In this document: in pieces, positions 17,817-26,475 of the stretch
Layout of the letters: every line of letters starts with the position of its first letter
How positions within the stretch are numbered: position 1 is the first letter of the stretch
NCBI RefSeq assembly: GCF_003570885.1
Contig: NZ_QXJC01000001.1
Span: 1,116,001 to 1,180,000, forward strand
Direction: 5' to 3'
Length of the DNA stretch: 64,000 nt
Origin: Simplicispira hankyongi
GTDB lineage: Bacteria; Pseudomonadota; Gammaproteobacteria; Burkholderiales; Burkholderiaceae_C
The notes under the pieces: model-generated
Seen by the model: only the letters and a program-made list of their open reading frames with translations
What the model was told of the DNA's origin: nothing
Database searches by the model: none
Made by a program: the position numbers and the translations under genes

Positions 17817-18773
17817 ATGTCGGACACAACCCATTTGCTGCTGCCCTGGGCAGCCACCAGCTCACCGGGCAGCGCCCAGGCCTGGCAAGGCCTGGCGCTG
17901 CCGCAGCTCGAACGCCTGATCAGGCAACTCACCCCACTGGCTGCCGATGTGCAGGACGAAGAGTGCTTCTCGCCCCCGCACGAGCGCGCGCTCGGCCGCA
18001 CGCTGGGCCTGGGCGACGCGGACGGGCGCATTGCCTTCGCCGCGCTGCACGCCGCACAGACCGGCTTGGCCAACGCCGCCAAGCCGGGCGACGGCTGGGC
18101 CTTTGTCACCCCCTGCCACTGGCAGGTGCGCACCGACCACGTCACGCTCTCGGACCCGGCCGGCCTGGACCTCGGCGACGAAGAATCGCGCGCGCTGCTG
18201 GCGCTGATGGCGCCCTGGTTCGCGCAAGACGGCATGGCCCTGCACTACGAGCAGCCGGGGCGCTGGCTGGCAAGCGGCCCGCTATTGGCCGAAGTGGCCA
18301 CCGCCTCGCTCGACCGCGCGCTGCAGCGCGATGTGCGCGCCTGGCTGCCGCACGAAGCCGCCGCTGCACCCCTGCGCCGCCTGCACAGCGAAATGCAGAT
18401 GCTGCTCTACACCCACGCACTGACCGACGCCCGCGAAGCACGCGGCCTGCCGCCGGTCAACGCCTTCTGGCTGCATGGGTCGGGCGCCCTGCCCGCGCAG
18501 CTCCCCGCCAGCCCACCCCCGCAAGTGGTGGAGTCGCTGCGCGGCCCCGCTCTGCGGGAGGATTGGGCTGCGTGGCGCAGCGCCTGGCAGGCGCTGGACG
18601 CTGGCGCCGTGGCACAACTGGCGGCGCGCGCGGCGCAAGGCCAGCCGGTGCAGATCACGCTGTGCGGCGAGCGCGGCGCGCTCTCGTGGCGCAGCGCACC
18701 GCGCAGCCTAGGGCAGAAAATTTCAAGCCTTTTTGGCCGCGAGCGCTTGTCCCAATTGCACGAGCAGCTATGA
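17817..18773 (+). CDS. Conserved protein upstream of recJ, often labelled phosphoglycerate mutase
   Basis: A 318-residue soluble protein. I recognise it only as the Burkholderiales protein that precedes recJ and is sometimes annotated as a cofactor-independent phosphoglycerate mutase homologue. I see no decisive catalytic motif. Recognisable stretches are FVTPCHWQVRTDHVTL, RLHSEMQMLLYTH and VNAFWLHGSG. The ATG at 17817 was chosen; a GTG at 17754 in the right arm of the structured element is in frame but adds unconserved residues. The last 20 or so residues (from QKISSLFGRERL) are encoded by the dispersed repeat, and the stop overlaps the recJ start (ATGA). Confidence 0.7.
   Translation: MSDTTHLLLPWAATSSPGSAQAWQGLALPQLERLIRQLTPLAADVQDEECFSPPHERALGRTLGLGDADGRIAFAALHAAQTGLANAAKPGDGWAFVTPCHWQVRTDHVTLSDPAGLDLGDEESRALLALMAPWFAQDGMALHYEQPGRWLASGPLLAEVATASLDRALQRDVRAWLPHEAAAAPLRRLHSEMQMLLYTHALTDAREARGLPPVNAFWLHGSGALPAQLPASPPPQVVESLRGPALREDWAAWRSAWQALDAGAVAQLAARAAQGQPVQITLCGERGALSWRSAPRSLGQKISSLFGRERLSQLHEQL
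18716..18771 (-). repeat. Dispersed repeat copy 5, at the junction with recJ
   Basis: On the minus strand: ATAGCTGCTCGTGCAATTGG, then GACAAGCGCTCGCGGCCAAA and an AAGGCTTGAAATTTTC tail. Read on the plus strand it encodes the C-terminal residues of the PGM-like protein and supplies the first two bases of the recJ ATG. Confidence 0.85.
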
Positions 18774-20479
18774 ACATAGTAGCAAGGCAAGTGCCCCCAC
18801 GCGCCGCCTGGGCGCTGGAGCAAGCGGGCGTGCACCCGCTGCTGGCACGCCTGTTTGCCGCCCGAGGCGTGCAGAGCCACGACGAGCTGGACGACGGCCT
18901 GGCGCGCCTGCTGCCGCCCGCCGGCCTCAAAGGCATCGCCGCCGCTGCCCGGCTGCTGGCCGACGCCATCGCCGCGCAGCAGCGCATCTGCATCGTCGCC
19001 GACTACGACTGCGACGGCGCCACCGCCTGCGCCGTGGCGCTGCGCGGCCTGCGTTTGCTGGGCGCAGAGCACGTGGACTACCTGGTGCCCGACCGTGTGG
19101 TGGACGGCTATGGCCTGACGGCGCCGATCGCCCGCCGCGTGAAGGAGCGTGGCGCGGACCTGCTCGTCACCGTGGACAACGGCATCGCCAGCGTCGAGGG
19201 CGTGGCCGAGGCCAAGGCGCTGGGGCTCGCGGTGCTGGTGACCGATCACCACCTGCCGGGTGCGCAATTGCCCGCCGCCGACGCCATCGTCAACCCCAAC
19301 CAGCCGGGCTGCGGCTTCGAGAGCAAGGCCCTGGCCGGCGTGGGCGTGATGTTTTACGTGCTGCTGGCGCTGCGCAGCGAACTGCGCGCGCGCGGAACCT
19401 TCGACAAGGCCACACAGCCGCGCCTTGAGCCCCTGCTGCCCCTCGTCGCCCTGGGCACCGTGGCCGACGTGGTGCGGCTGGACGCCAACAACCGGCGCCT
19501 GGTCGCTCAGGGCTTGAAGCGCATCCGCACCGGCTACGCGAGCGCCGGCATCACCGCGCTGTTTGCGGCAGCCGGGCGCAAGATAGACGCTGCCACGAGC
19601 TTGGATTTTGGTTTTGCCCTTGGGCCGCGCATCAATGCGGCCGGGCGCCTGTCGGACATGTCACTGGGTATTGAATGCCTGCTGACGGACGACGCAGGCC
19701 ACGCGGCGCAACTTGCCGCCCAGCTCGACGCCATCAACCGCGAGCGCCGCGACATCGAGGGCGGCATGCGCGAGCAAGCGCTGCTGATGGCCGAGAACCT
19801 GTTTGAAGAAGGGGCCGAACCCCCGCCCGCCGTCAGCGTGTTCGACGCCGATTTCCACGAGGGCGTGGTCGGCATCGTCGCCTCGCGCATCAAGGACAAG
19901 CTGCACCGCCCCACTTTCGTGTTCGCCACCAGCGGCGCGCCGGGCGCAGAGGGCGAGCTCAAGGGCTCGGGCCGCTCGATCGCCGGGTTTCATCTGCGCG
20001 ACGCGCTGGACCTGGTCGCCAAGCGCCACCCTGGCGTGCTGCTCAAGTTCGGCGGCCACGCCATGGCGGCGGGCTGCACGCTGGCGGCCGGTCAGTTCGC
20101 GGTGTTCGAGCAGGCGCTGGCGCAGGTGGCGCGCGAATGGCTGGACGCGGCTGCGCTGACGCGCCGCATCGACACCGACGGCACGCTGGCGAGCGAATAC
20201 TGCCGCGCCGATCTGGTGGACACGCTGCACCGCGAAGTCTGGGGCCAGGGCTTTGCGCCGCCCACCTTCAGCGAAGAAGTGGAGGTGCTGAGCCAGCGGC
20301 TGGTGGGCGAAAAACACCTCTCGCTCAAGCTGCGCCACCAGGGCCGGCCGGTGGACGGTATCTGGTTTGGCCACACCGACCCGCTGCCCGCCCGCGTGCT
20401 GCTGGCCTTTCGGCTCGACGTCAACGAGTGGAAAGGCGAGCGAAAAGTGCAGTTTCTGGTGGAGGGGGCGCAGGTCTAG
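18770..20479 (+). CDS. recJ: Single-stranded-DNA-specific exonuclease RecJ
   Basis: A 569-residue DHH-superfamily 5'-3' ssDNA exonuclease used in recombination and mismatch repair. The Mn-binding motifs are VADYDCDGATA (near residue 78), DNG (near 137) and TDHHLPG (near 160). DHHA1 and OB-fold regions follow, including GRSIAGFHLRD and GGHAMAAG near residues 400-430. The length is typical. Its stop shares the bases CTAG with the stop of the convergent chemoreceptor gene, a 4-bp 3' overlap. Confidence 0.95.
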   Translation: MNIVARQVPPRAAWALEQAGVHPLLARLFAARGVQSHDELDDGLARLLPPAGLKGIAAAARLLADAIAAQQRICIVADYDCDGATACAVALRGLRLLGAEHVDYLVPDRVVDGYGLTAPIARRVKERGADLLVTVDNGIASVEGVAEAKALGLAVLVTDHHLPGAQLPAADAIVNPNQPGCGFESKALAGVGVMFYVLLALRSELRARGTFDKATQPRLEPLLPLVALGTVADVVRLDANNRRLVAQGLKRIRTGYASAGITALFAAAGRKIDAATSLDFGFALGPRINAAGRLSDMSLGIECLLTDDAGHAAQLAAQLDAINRERRDIEGGMREQALLMAENLFEEGAEPPPAVSVFDADFHEGVVGIVASRIKDKLHRPTFVFATSGAPGAEGELKGSGRSIAGFHLRDALDLVAKRHPGVLLKFGGHAMAAGCTLAAGQFAVFEQALAQVAREWLDAAALTRRIDTDGTLASEYCRADLVDTLHREVWGQGFAPPTFSEEVEVLSQRLVGEKHLSLKLRHQGRPVDGIWFGHTDPLPARVLLAFRLDVNEWKGERKVQFLVEGAQV

Positions 20480-22281
20480 AAGCTTTCCCAGTCGCCTTCT
20501 GCCACAGCCGCAGCTTGGCGCTTGGCGGGCGCAGCGATGCGGGCCGCAGGGACAACGGGTGCGCGGTATGCGCCGGTTGCGGTGCCTGTTTTGGTTTTTT
20601 CCGGCCCAGCAACCGCAGCCCGTGCAGCAGGCGCGGCGCCCAGCTTGCGCGGGGCCGGGGCAGCTCGCAAAGCAGCAGGTCGGGCCGGCGCCGGCGCACT
20701 GCGGTGCAGCGGTGCGCGGGCGGGCGTCAGCGCCACAGCGCCCACGTTGAACACCGACACCACACCGGTCAGGTGCTGGGCCTGGTCGCGCAGCGCCGTC
20801 GCCGCGGCGGTGGACTGCTCCACCAAAGCCGCGTTTTGCTGCGTCATCTGGTCGAGCTGGGTCACGGCCTGGTTCACCTGGGCAATGCCGTCGCGCTGCT
20901 CGGTGGACGATGCCGTGATCTCGCCAATCAAATCGCTCACACGGTGCACGCTGGCAACGATTTCCTCCATGCTCTGGCCGGCCTCGGTTACTTGGCGCGA
21001 GCCCGTTTCGACATTGGCGACCGAAGTGCCAATGAGCTGCTTGATCTCCTTGGCCGCCTCGGCGCTGCGCCCGGCCAGGCTGCGCACTTCGGACGCCACG
21101 ACGGCAAAACCGCGCCCCTGCTCGCCCGCCCGGGCCGCCTCGACGGCGGCATTGAGCGCCAGGATGTTGGTCTGAAAGGCGATCCCATCGATGACGCCGA
21201 TGATGTCGGCAATCTTGCGCGCGCTCTGGCTGATTTCCTCCATGCTGCTGACGACCTGCCCCACCACTTCGCCGCCGCGCGTGGCGGCCTTGGCGGCGTT
21301 GGCGGCCAGCTGATTGGCCTGGCGCGCCGTATCGGCGGACTGCGTGACGGTAGTGGTGAGCTGCTCCATGCTGGCCGCAGTCTGCTGCAAATTGGAGGCC
21401 GATTGCTCGGTACGGGCCGACAGGTCCTGGTTGCCAGTGGCGATCTCGGACGATGCCAGCGAGACCGCCTCGACACCGGTGCGCACGTCGCCCACCACAC
21501 TGCGCAATTTCTCGGTCATGCCCGAGAGCGCGCGCAGCATGTGGCCGAATTCGTCCTTGCGCGTGGGGTGCAGTTCGCGCGTGAGGTCGCCAGCGGCAAT
21601 GGCGTCGATCAGCTCCCCCGCCTGGGCCAGCGGCACGGTGATGGAGCGCACCAGCTTCCAGGCCAGCAGCAGGAAAACAGCCATCAGTACAGTGGCTGCC
21701 ACCAACCCCTGGATGACGTAGGACGTACGCCGCGAAAGAGCCTCTGCCCGCACCGCAGCGCCATGCTGGCGCAGGGTCTCGACAAAGGCATCCTGGTCTT
21801 TGAGGTAGCCGGCGATCAGTGGCGCAAACTGATCATCGGCGAAGGCCTGCGTCGCCGCCACATCGCCCGCGCCCTTGAGATCCCAGGTCTTGGCGGTTGC
21901 CGCCAGCACCGCCTTGCGCGCGACAAGTACCTTGTCCACCGCCGCCTTTTCGTCCGGCGCAGTGGCCTCGGCAACGACCTTTTCCTGAAGCTTGTTGATG
22001 TCGCCAATGATGGCCTTGACCTTGGCGTTGTACTGCTCTGCCAGCACAGAGTCGGACGTCACCGCCGCACCCATGACCATGTTGACGGCAATTTCAGTGG
22101 CGCCGCGCCAGCGTACGGCGGTGGCGATCCGCTCGTCGATATGAACGACTTCGTCCATGGCGTTGGCCATGGAAGCGTTGGCGCGGTATTGCTGAACGCC
22201 AGAGATCACCAGCATGGCGAGCATCAGCGCCAAAAAGGCACCCCAGAGCTTGCGCGAGACACTGACATTGTCGAGTTGCAT
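20476..22281 (-). CDS. Methyl-accepting chemotaxis protein with CheR-binding C-terminal pentapeptide
   Basis: A 601-residue transmembrane chemoreceptor. A helix at about residues 10-30 is followed by a four-helix-bundle periplasmic domain of about 150 residues, then a second membrane helix near 190-210, HAMP, and a long cytoplasmic signalling domain. The conserved hairpin tip reads EQGRGFAVVASEVRSLAGRS near residue 390. An Ala/Pro-rich linker ends in DWESF, which fits the NWETF-type tether for CheR/CheB, so it should be a full-function adapting receptor. Ligand not inferable. The start follows GGAAAAAAT. Confidence 0.93.
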   Translation of the reverse strand: MQLDNVSVSRKLWGAFLALMLAMLVISGVQQYRANASMANAMDEVVHIDERIATAVRWRGATEIAVNMVMGAAVTSDSVLAEQYNAKVKAIIGDINKLQEKVVAEATAPDEKAAVDKVLVARKAVLAATAKTWDLKGAGDVAATQAFADDQFAPLIAGYLKDQDAFVETLRQHGAAVRAEALSRRTSYVIQGLVAATVLMAVFLLLAWKLVRSITVPLAQAGELIDAIAAGDLTRELHPTRKDEFGHMLRALSGMTEKLRSVVGDVRTGVEAVSLASSEIATGNQDLSARTEQSASNLQQTAASMEQLTTTVTQSADTARQANQLAANAAKAATRGGEVVGQVVSSMEEISQSARKIADIIGVIDGIAFQTNILALNAAVEAARAGEQGRGFAVVASEVRSLAGRSAEAAKEIKQLIGTSVANVETGSRQVTEAGQSMEEIVASVHRVSDLIGEITASSTEQRDGIAQVNQAVTQLDQMTQQNAALVEQSTAAATALRDQAQHLTGVVSVFNVGAVALTPARAPLHRSAPAPARPAALRAAPAPRKLGAAPAARAAVAGPEKTKTGTATGAYRAPVVPAARIAAPAKRQAAAVAEGDWESF

Positions 22282-22432
22282 ATTTTTTCCGAAAAACTGT
22301 CAAACCACCACTGTCGCACACAACAGGGGCCATAGATACATTCGTTCACATTTTAGCGAGCGAGGCGGCTGACGCTTGGGTTTACCCCTAGTGACCACCC
22401 GGCGAACACAAAACCGTAAGATGGTCGCAACT

Positions 22433-23290
22433 ATGTACGCCAACGCCGACCTGCACTGCCACTCCGTCGTCTCTGACGGCACCCTCACGCCCGAGGTGCT
22501 GGCAGCGCGAGCGCACGCCAACGGCGTGGACCTGTGGGCCCTGACCGACCACGACGAAGTGGGCGGCCAGGCGCGCGCGCTTGCCGCCGCCCAGGCGCTG
22601 GGCATGGCCTATATCACCGGTGTCGAGATTTCCGTCACCTTTGCCGGCACCACGGTGCACATCGTCGGCCTGGGGTTCGATCCGACCGACCCGCAAATGG
22701 TGCAAGGCCTGGCCGCCACGCGCGGCGGGCGCCTGGAACGGGCGCGCGACATGGCCGGGCAACTGGCTGCGGTCGGCATTGCCGGTGCGTACGAGGGTGC
22801 GCTGCGCTATGTGGGCAACCCAGAACTGGTCTCGCGCACCCACTTCGCGCGCTTTCTGGTGGAAGCCGGCGTCTGCCGCGACACTTCCGAGGTGTTCCGC
22901 AAATACCTGGTCGAAGGCAAACCCGGCTACGTGCCCCACCGCTGGGCGGCCCTCGGCGACGCGGTGCGCTGGATCACCGAAGCGGGCGGCGTGGCCGTCA
23001 TTGCGCACCCGGCGCGCTACCGCTTCACGCCCAACGAAGAATTCGCCCTGTTCTCTGAATTCCAGCAGCACGGCGGGCGCGGCGTCGAGGTCGTCACCGG
23101 CAGCCATTCCGCCAGCGAGGCCGTGCGCTATGCTGACTTGGCGCGCGAACTCGGCCTGGCGGCATCGCGCGGCAGCGACTTCCACAGCCCCGACGAATCC
23201 CACACCGATCTGGGTATCCTGCCCCCCTTGCCGGCGGACCTGACGCCCGCCTGGGATCTGGTGGCGGCGCACATCCACCCAGGCCGCTGA
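22433..23290 (+). CDS. PHP-domain phosphatase, RnmN/TrpH type
   Basis: A 285-residue metal-dependent phosphatase with the PHP motifs DLHCHSVVSDGTLTP (residues 6-20), LTDHDEVGG near 38, GVEIS near 64, IAHPARY near 190 and a terminal SDFHSPDE near 250. This family includes 3',5'-nucleoside bisphosphate phosphatase and 5'-3' RNA-trimming enzymes. ATG 22433 was chosen; an in-frame ATG at 22421 adds only four residues. It is followed after 22 bp by the YciO-type gene, probably an operon. Confidence 0.87.
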   Translation: MYANADLHCHSVVSDGTLTPEVLAARAHANGVDLWALTDHDEVGGQARALAAAQALGMAYITGVEISVTFAGTTVHIVGLGFDPTDPQMVQGLAATRGGRLERARDMAGQLAAVGIAGAYEGALRYVGNPELVSRTHFARFLVEAGVCRDTSEVFRKYLVEGKPGYVPHRWAALGDAVRWITEAGGVAVIAHPARYRFTPNEEFALFSEFQQHGGRGVEVVTGSHSASEAVRYADLARELGLAASRGSDFHSPDESHTDLGILPPLPADLTPAWDLVAAHIHPGR

Positions 23291-23312
23291 AGCCCTTTCC
23301 CCATCCAGCCCC

Positions 23313-23948
23313 ATGGCCCTGTATTTCGAAGTCCATCCCGACAACCCGCAGCCCCGTTTGATCAAACAGGCGGCCGCCCTGCTGCAGCAAGGCGGCGTGC
23401 TGGCAGTTCCCACCGATTCCAGCTATGCCCTGGTCTGCCAGCTGGACGACAAGGCCGCCGTGGACCGCCTGCGCCGCATCCGCGGCGTGGACGACAAGCA
23501 CCATCTGACGCTGTTGTGCCGCGACCTCTCGGAGCTGGCCAGCTACGCACGTGTGGACAACCGCCAGTACCGGCTGCTCAAGCTGGGCACGCCGGGGCCG
23601 TACACCTTCATCCTCGACGCCACCAAGGAAGTGCCGCGCCGCGTCAGCCACCCCAGCCGCAAGACGATTGGTCTGCGCGTGCCCGAAGGCGCGGCACTGC
23701 AGGCGCTGCTGGAGCTGCACGGCGGGCCGCTGCTGGGCACCACCCTGATCGCACCGGGCGAGACGCAATCCATGAACGACGCCGAGGAAATCCTGGCCCG
23801 CTTTGACAAGCTGATCGACGGCGTGATTGACGCGGGTGCCTGCCCGTCGCAGCCCACCACGGTGCTGGACCTGACGCCCATGGAGCGCGGTGGCGACCCC
23901 GAAGTGGTCCGCGAGGGGCGCGGCAAGCTGGCAGCGCTTGGGCTCTGA
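23313..23948 (+). CDS. YciO/TsaC-family threonylcarbamoyl-AMP synthase-like protein
   Basis: A 211-residue YrdC-domain protein: PTDSSYALVCQLDDKAAVDRLRRIRG in residues about 32-57, KHHLTLLCRDLSELASY following, and the nucleotide-binding segment PGPYTFILDATKEVP near 92-106. The N-terminus MALYFEVHPDNPQPR is typical of YciO rather than TsaC, so participation in tRNA t6A synthesis is likely but not certain. Its stop codon touches the tail of a dispersed repeat. Confidence 0.87.
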   Translation: MALYFEVHPDNPQPRLIKQAAALLQQGGVLAVPTDSSYALVCQLDDKAAVDRLRRIRGVDDKHHLTLLCRDLSELASYARVDNRQYRLLKLGTPGPYTFILDATKEVPRRVSHPSRKTIGLRVPEGAALQALLELHGGPLLGTTLIAPGETQSMNDAEEILARFDKLIDGVIDAGACPSQPTTVLDLTPMERGGDPEVVREGRGKLAALGL

Positions 23949-23999
23949 ATTTTATAAAAATAGGCCTCTAGCGCTTATCCCATAAGCGCTTCAAGCTAT
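23948..23999 (-). repeat. Dispersed repeat copy 6
   Basis: On the minus strand: ATAGCTTGAAGCGCTTATGG, then GATAAGCGCTAGAGGCCTAT and a TTTTATAAAATTC tail. The core TAGCGCTTATCCCATAAGCG is a near-perfect palindrome. The tail end abuts the stop codon of the YciO-type gene. Confidence 0.9.
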
Positions 24000-24090
24000 T
24001 CATAAGATAGCAAAAAAACACCATCTGGCGCTACCAAATCGCGTCCCTGGCCACACTTTGGGGTGTGCGCAGCGCGCAATGCGCGGCATA

Positions 24091-24143
24091 AGAACGTATT
24101 TGCGATCTCCCAGGGGCCTCCTGCGAGATCGTAAACACGTTCT
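24091..24143 (+). promoter_or_regulatory. 53-nt hairpin directly upstream of the M50 protease ribosome-binding site
   Basis: AGAACGTATTTGCGATCTC (24091-24109) pairs with GAGATCGTAAACACGTTCT (24125-24143), with one G-U and one mismatch across 19 positions. The loop itself contains CAGG/CCTG. The arm ends at the base before the AAGGGA Shine-Dalgarno sequence at 24144-24149. It has no T-tract, so it is not a standard terminator. It could be a repeat element, a leader structure or a protein-binding site. Confidence 0.6.
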
Positions 24144-24151
24144 AAGGGACA

Positions 24152-24829
24152 ATGTGGCTGGTGAACTTTTCCAACACCCTCCAGACCGTCCTCATCTACG
24201 CACTGCCAGTGCTTTTCGCCATCACGGTGCACGAGGCTGCCCACGGCTATGTGGCGCGGCACTTTGGCGACCCTACGGCGACGCGCCTGGGGCGCGTCAC
24301 GCTCAATCCCTTCACGCACATTGATCCGGTCGGCACCATCCTGATGCCGCTGATCCTGTACTTCGCCACCTCGGGCGCCTTTCTGTTTGGCTACGCCAAG
24401 CCGGTGCCGGTGAATTTCGGCGCGCTGCGCAACCCCAAGCGCGACATGATCTGGGTGGCACTGGCGGGACCGGTGTCGAACTTCATCCAGGCCATTTTGT
24501 GGGCCCTGCTGCTGGTGGCATTGGTGGCCATGGGCGTGAACGAACGGTTCTTCATGGAAATGGCGCGTGCCGGCGTCCTGGTCAACCTCGTGATGTGGGC
24601 CTTCAACCTGTTTCCGCTGCCACCGCTCGATGGTGGGCGGGTTCTGGTGGGGCTGCTCCCCTGGAAGCAGGCACAAATGGTGTCGCGGGTCGAGCCCTGG
24701 GGCTTCTTCATCGTCATGGCGCTGGTGCTCGCTGGCGTCGTCGGCACGCTGTGGCTGACCCCGCTGATGTCGCTGGGCTACGCTGCCATCAACCTGCTGC
24801 TGTCGCCTCTCGTCGCCCTGCTGGGCTGA
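24152..24829 (+). CDS. Site-2-protease-family (M50) intramembrane metalloprotease
   Basis: A 225-residue multi-spanning membrane protein with the zinc motif HEAAH at about residues 26-30 and the third-ligand motif NLFPLPPLDGGRVL near 154-167. Five to six hydrophobic helices are visible and there is no PDZ domain. This is the short group of bacterial S2P homologues, often found next to trpS. The ATG follows AAGGGA at good spacing, and trpS starts 24 bp downstream. Substrate unknown. Confidence 0.92.
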   Translation: MWLVNFSNTLQTVLIYALPVLFAITVHEAAHGYVARHFGDPTATRLGRVTLNPFTHIDPVGTILMPLILYFATSGAFLFGYAKPVPVNFGALRNPKRDMIWVALAGPVSNFIQAILWALLLVALVAMGVNERFFMEMARAGVLVNLVMWAFNLFPLPPLDGGRVLVGLLPWKQAQMVSRVEPWGFFIVMALVLAGVVGTLWLTPLMSLGYAAINLLLSPLVALLG

Positions 24830-24853
24830 GCCTTTTTTGATTTTGATTTCGTC

Positions 24854-26143
24854 ATGAGCACCACCCGTTTTCTCACCGGCATCACGACCACCGGCACACC
24901 GCACCTGGGCAATTTTGTTGGCTCGATCCGCCCGTCCGTCGCGGCCAGTCTGCGCCCCGGCGTGCAAAGTTTTTACTTTCTGGCCGACTACCACGCGCTC
25001 ATCAAATGCGAAGACCCGGCGCGCATTCAGCGCTCGACGCTGGAGATCGCCGCAAGTTGGCTGGCTGCCGGGCTCAATCCTGAGAAAGTGATTTTTTATC
25101 GCCAGTCGGACATCCCCGAAATCCCCGAGCTGACCTGGCTGCTGACCTGCGTGACCGGCAAGGGCCTGCTCAACCGCGCCCACGCCTACAAGGCCAGCGT
25201 GGACAAGAACCACGAAGCCGGCCGCGAGAGCGACGACGGCGTGACCGCCGGTCTCTTCATGTACCCGGTGCTGATGGCCGCCGACATTTTGATGTTCAAG
25301 GCGCACAAGGTGCCCGTGGGGCGCGACCAGGTGCAGCATATCGAGATGGCGCGCGACATGGGCGCGAGCTTCAACCACCTCTACGGCGAGCATTTCGTGC
25401 TGCCCGAGGCCGCCATTGACGAGCACGTCGCCACCCTGCCCGGCCTGGATGGCCGCAAGATGAGCAAGAGCTACGACAACACGATTCCGCTATTTGCCAG
25501 CAAGGCGCAGCTGCAAAAGCTGATCCAGGGCATCGTCACCGACTCGCGTGCGCCCGGGGAGCCCAAGGACACCGAGGGCTCGGCCCTGTTCCAAATCTAC
25601 CAGGCCTTCTCCACGCCCGACGAAACCGCCGCGCTGCGCCAGCAGTACGCCGATGGCATTGCCTGGGGCGAGGCCAAGGCCATGCTGCTCGAGCGCGTGG
25701 ATTCGGTGGTGGCCCCGATGCGCGCCCAGTACGAGGCCCTGATGGCCGACCCGGCCCGCATCGAAGCCACGCTGCTGGCCGGCGCCGAGCGTGCCCGTGC
25801 ACTGGCCACGCCCTTCCTGCGCGAACTGCGCAACGCCGTGGGTTTGCGCAGCCTGGCACAGGCCAGCACGGCGGCCAAAGCCGCCAAAGTCGCCAAAATC
25901 GCCCTGCCCTCCTTCAAGCAGTACCGCGAGCAGGATGGCAAGTTCTATTTCAAGCTGGTGGACGCCGATGGGCGTTTGCTGCTGCAAAGCCTGGCGTTTG
26001 ATGCCCCCAAGGAGGCGGGCGCCGCCATTGGGCAGTTGCAAAAGGACCCCGCCGCTCTGGGTCAGCTTGCGAGCCGGCTGGACCCGCTCCCCGGAGTGAC
26101 CGAGCAGGACGTAGCTGCGGCCCTGGCGCTGCTGCGGGAGTAG
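24854..26143 (+). CDS. trpS: Tryptophanyl-tRNA synthetase
   Basis: A 429-residue class Ic aminoacyl-tRNA synthetase charging tRNA-Trp. The HIGH-type motif is TPHLGN at about residues 16-21 and KMSKS lies near 203-207 (GRKMSKSYDN). The protein is about 90 residues longer than E. coli TrpS because of a C-terminal domain after residue 340 (KIALPSFKQYREQDGKFYFKL), a form common in Burkholderiales. Likely cotranscribed with the M50 protease gene. Confidence 0.95.
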   Translation: MSTTRFLTGITTTGTPHLGNFVGSIRPSVAASLRPGVQSFYFLADYHALIKCEDPARIQRSTLEIAASWLAAGLNPEKVIFYRQSDIPEIPELTWLLTCVTGKGLLNRAHAYKASVDKNHEAGRESDDGVTAGLFMYPVLMAADILMFKAHKVPVGRDQVQHIEMARDMGASFNHLYGEHFVLPEAAIDEHVATLPGLDGRKMSKSYDNTIPLFASKAQLQKLIQGIVTDSRAPGEPKDTEGSALFQIYQAFSTPDETAALRQQYADGIAWGEAKAMLLERVDSVVAPMRAQYEALMADPARIEATLLAGAERARALATPFLRELRNAVGLRSLAQASTAAKAAKVAKIALPSFKQYREQDGKFYFKLVDADGRLLLQSLAFDAPKEAGAAIGQLQKDPAALGQLASRLDPLPGVTEQDVAAALALLRE

Positions 26144-26149
26144 CTTCGT

Positions 26150-26210
26150 TTTTTATAGCTGCCAACGCAAGCCCAATAAGCGCTAGGAGCCAAAAATCAT
26201 CCGAATTTCC
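26150..26210 (+). repeat. Dispersed repeat copy 7
   Basis: TTTTTATAGCTGCCAACGCA, then AGCCCAATAAGCGCTAGGAG and a CCAAAAATCAT tail. It begins 7 bp after the trpS stop. The tail contains the stop codon of the minus-strand istA remnant. Confidence 0.88.
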
Positions 26211-26310
26211 GGCCTTCCATCTCACAGCCGACAGCGTCTGCAATTTTCTCGGGGCTGAGGGAGAGTTGGTCGCGCAGCTTCATGCGCCTGACCTTGCCAA
26301 TCATGTCCAT
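26197..26310 (-). pseudogene. Remnant of an IS21-family transposase gene (istA 5' end)
   Basis: A 37-codon frame starting MDMIGKVRRMKLRDQLSLS. This is the characteristic opening of IS21-family IstA transposases, which usually continue with an HTH such as EIARRTGLSRNT. Here the sequence diverges after about 20 residues and stops inside the tail of dispersed repeat copy 7. The remaining transposase, istB and terminal repeats are missing. A GAGGTGATCACC stretch precedes the ATG. It is a deletion scar, not a functional protein. Confidence 0.65.
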
Positions 26311-26437
26311 GGTGATCACCTCGTATCCTCGCTGAAAGTATCAGCAGGCCCGTGGAACACCCTGGTCATTGTGGATCGGCACTGTGCGGTCTAGCAGGTC
26401 AGTTCTGCAACGGCACCAACACTGGGGAGAAAGGGCG
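26311..26437. other. Intergenic DNA between the IS remnant and the ssrA terminator
   Basis: Together with copy 7 and the istA remnant this makes up the 332-bp stretch without an intact gene between trpS and ssrA. I see no further coding frame, tRNA or clear promoter in it. Confidence 0.5.
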
Positions 26438-26469
26438 AAAAAAAACCAACCGGGAACGGTTGGTTTTTT
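26438..26469 (-). terminator. Rho-independent terminator of ssrA
   Basis: On the minus strand AACCAACCG, loop TTCC, CGGTTGGTT, then a run of T residues, a few bases after the tmRNA 3' end. An A/T run on both sides makes it potentially bidirectional. Confidence 0.92.
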
Positions 26470-26475
26470 GAATAG

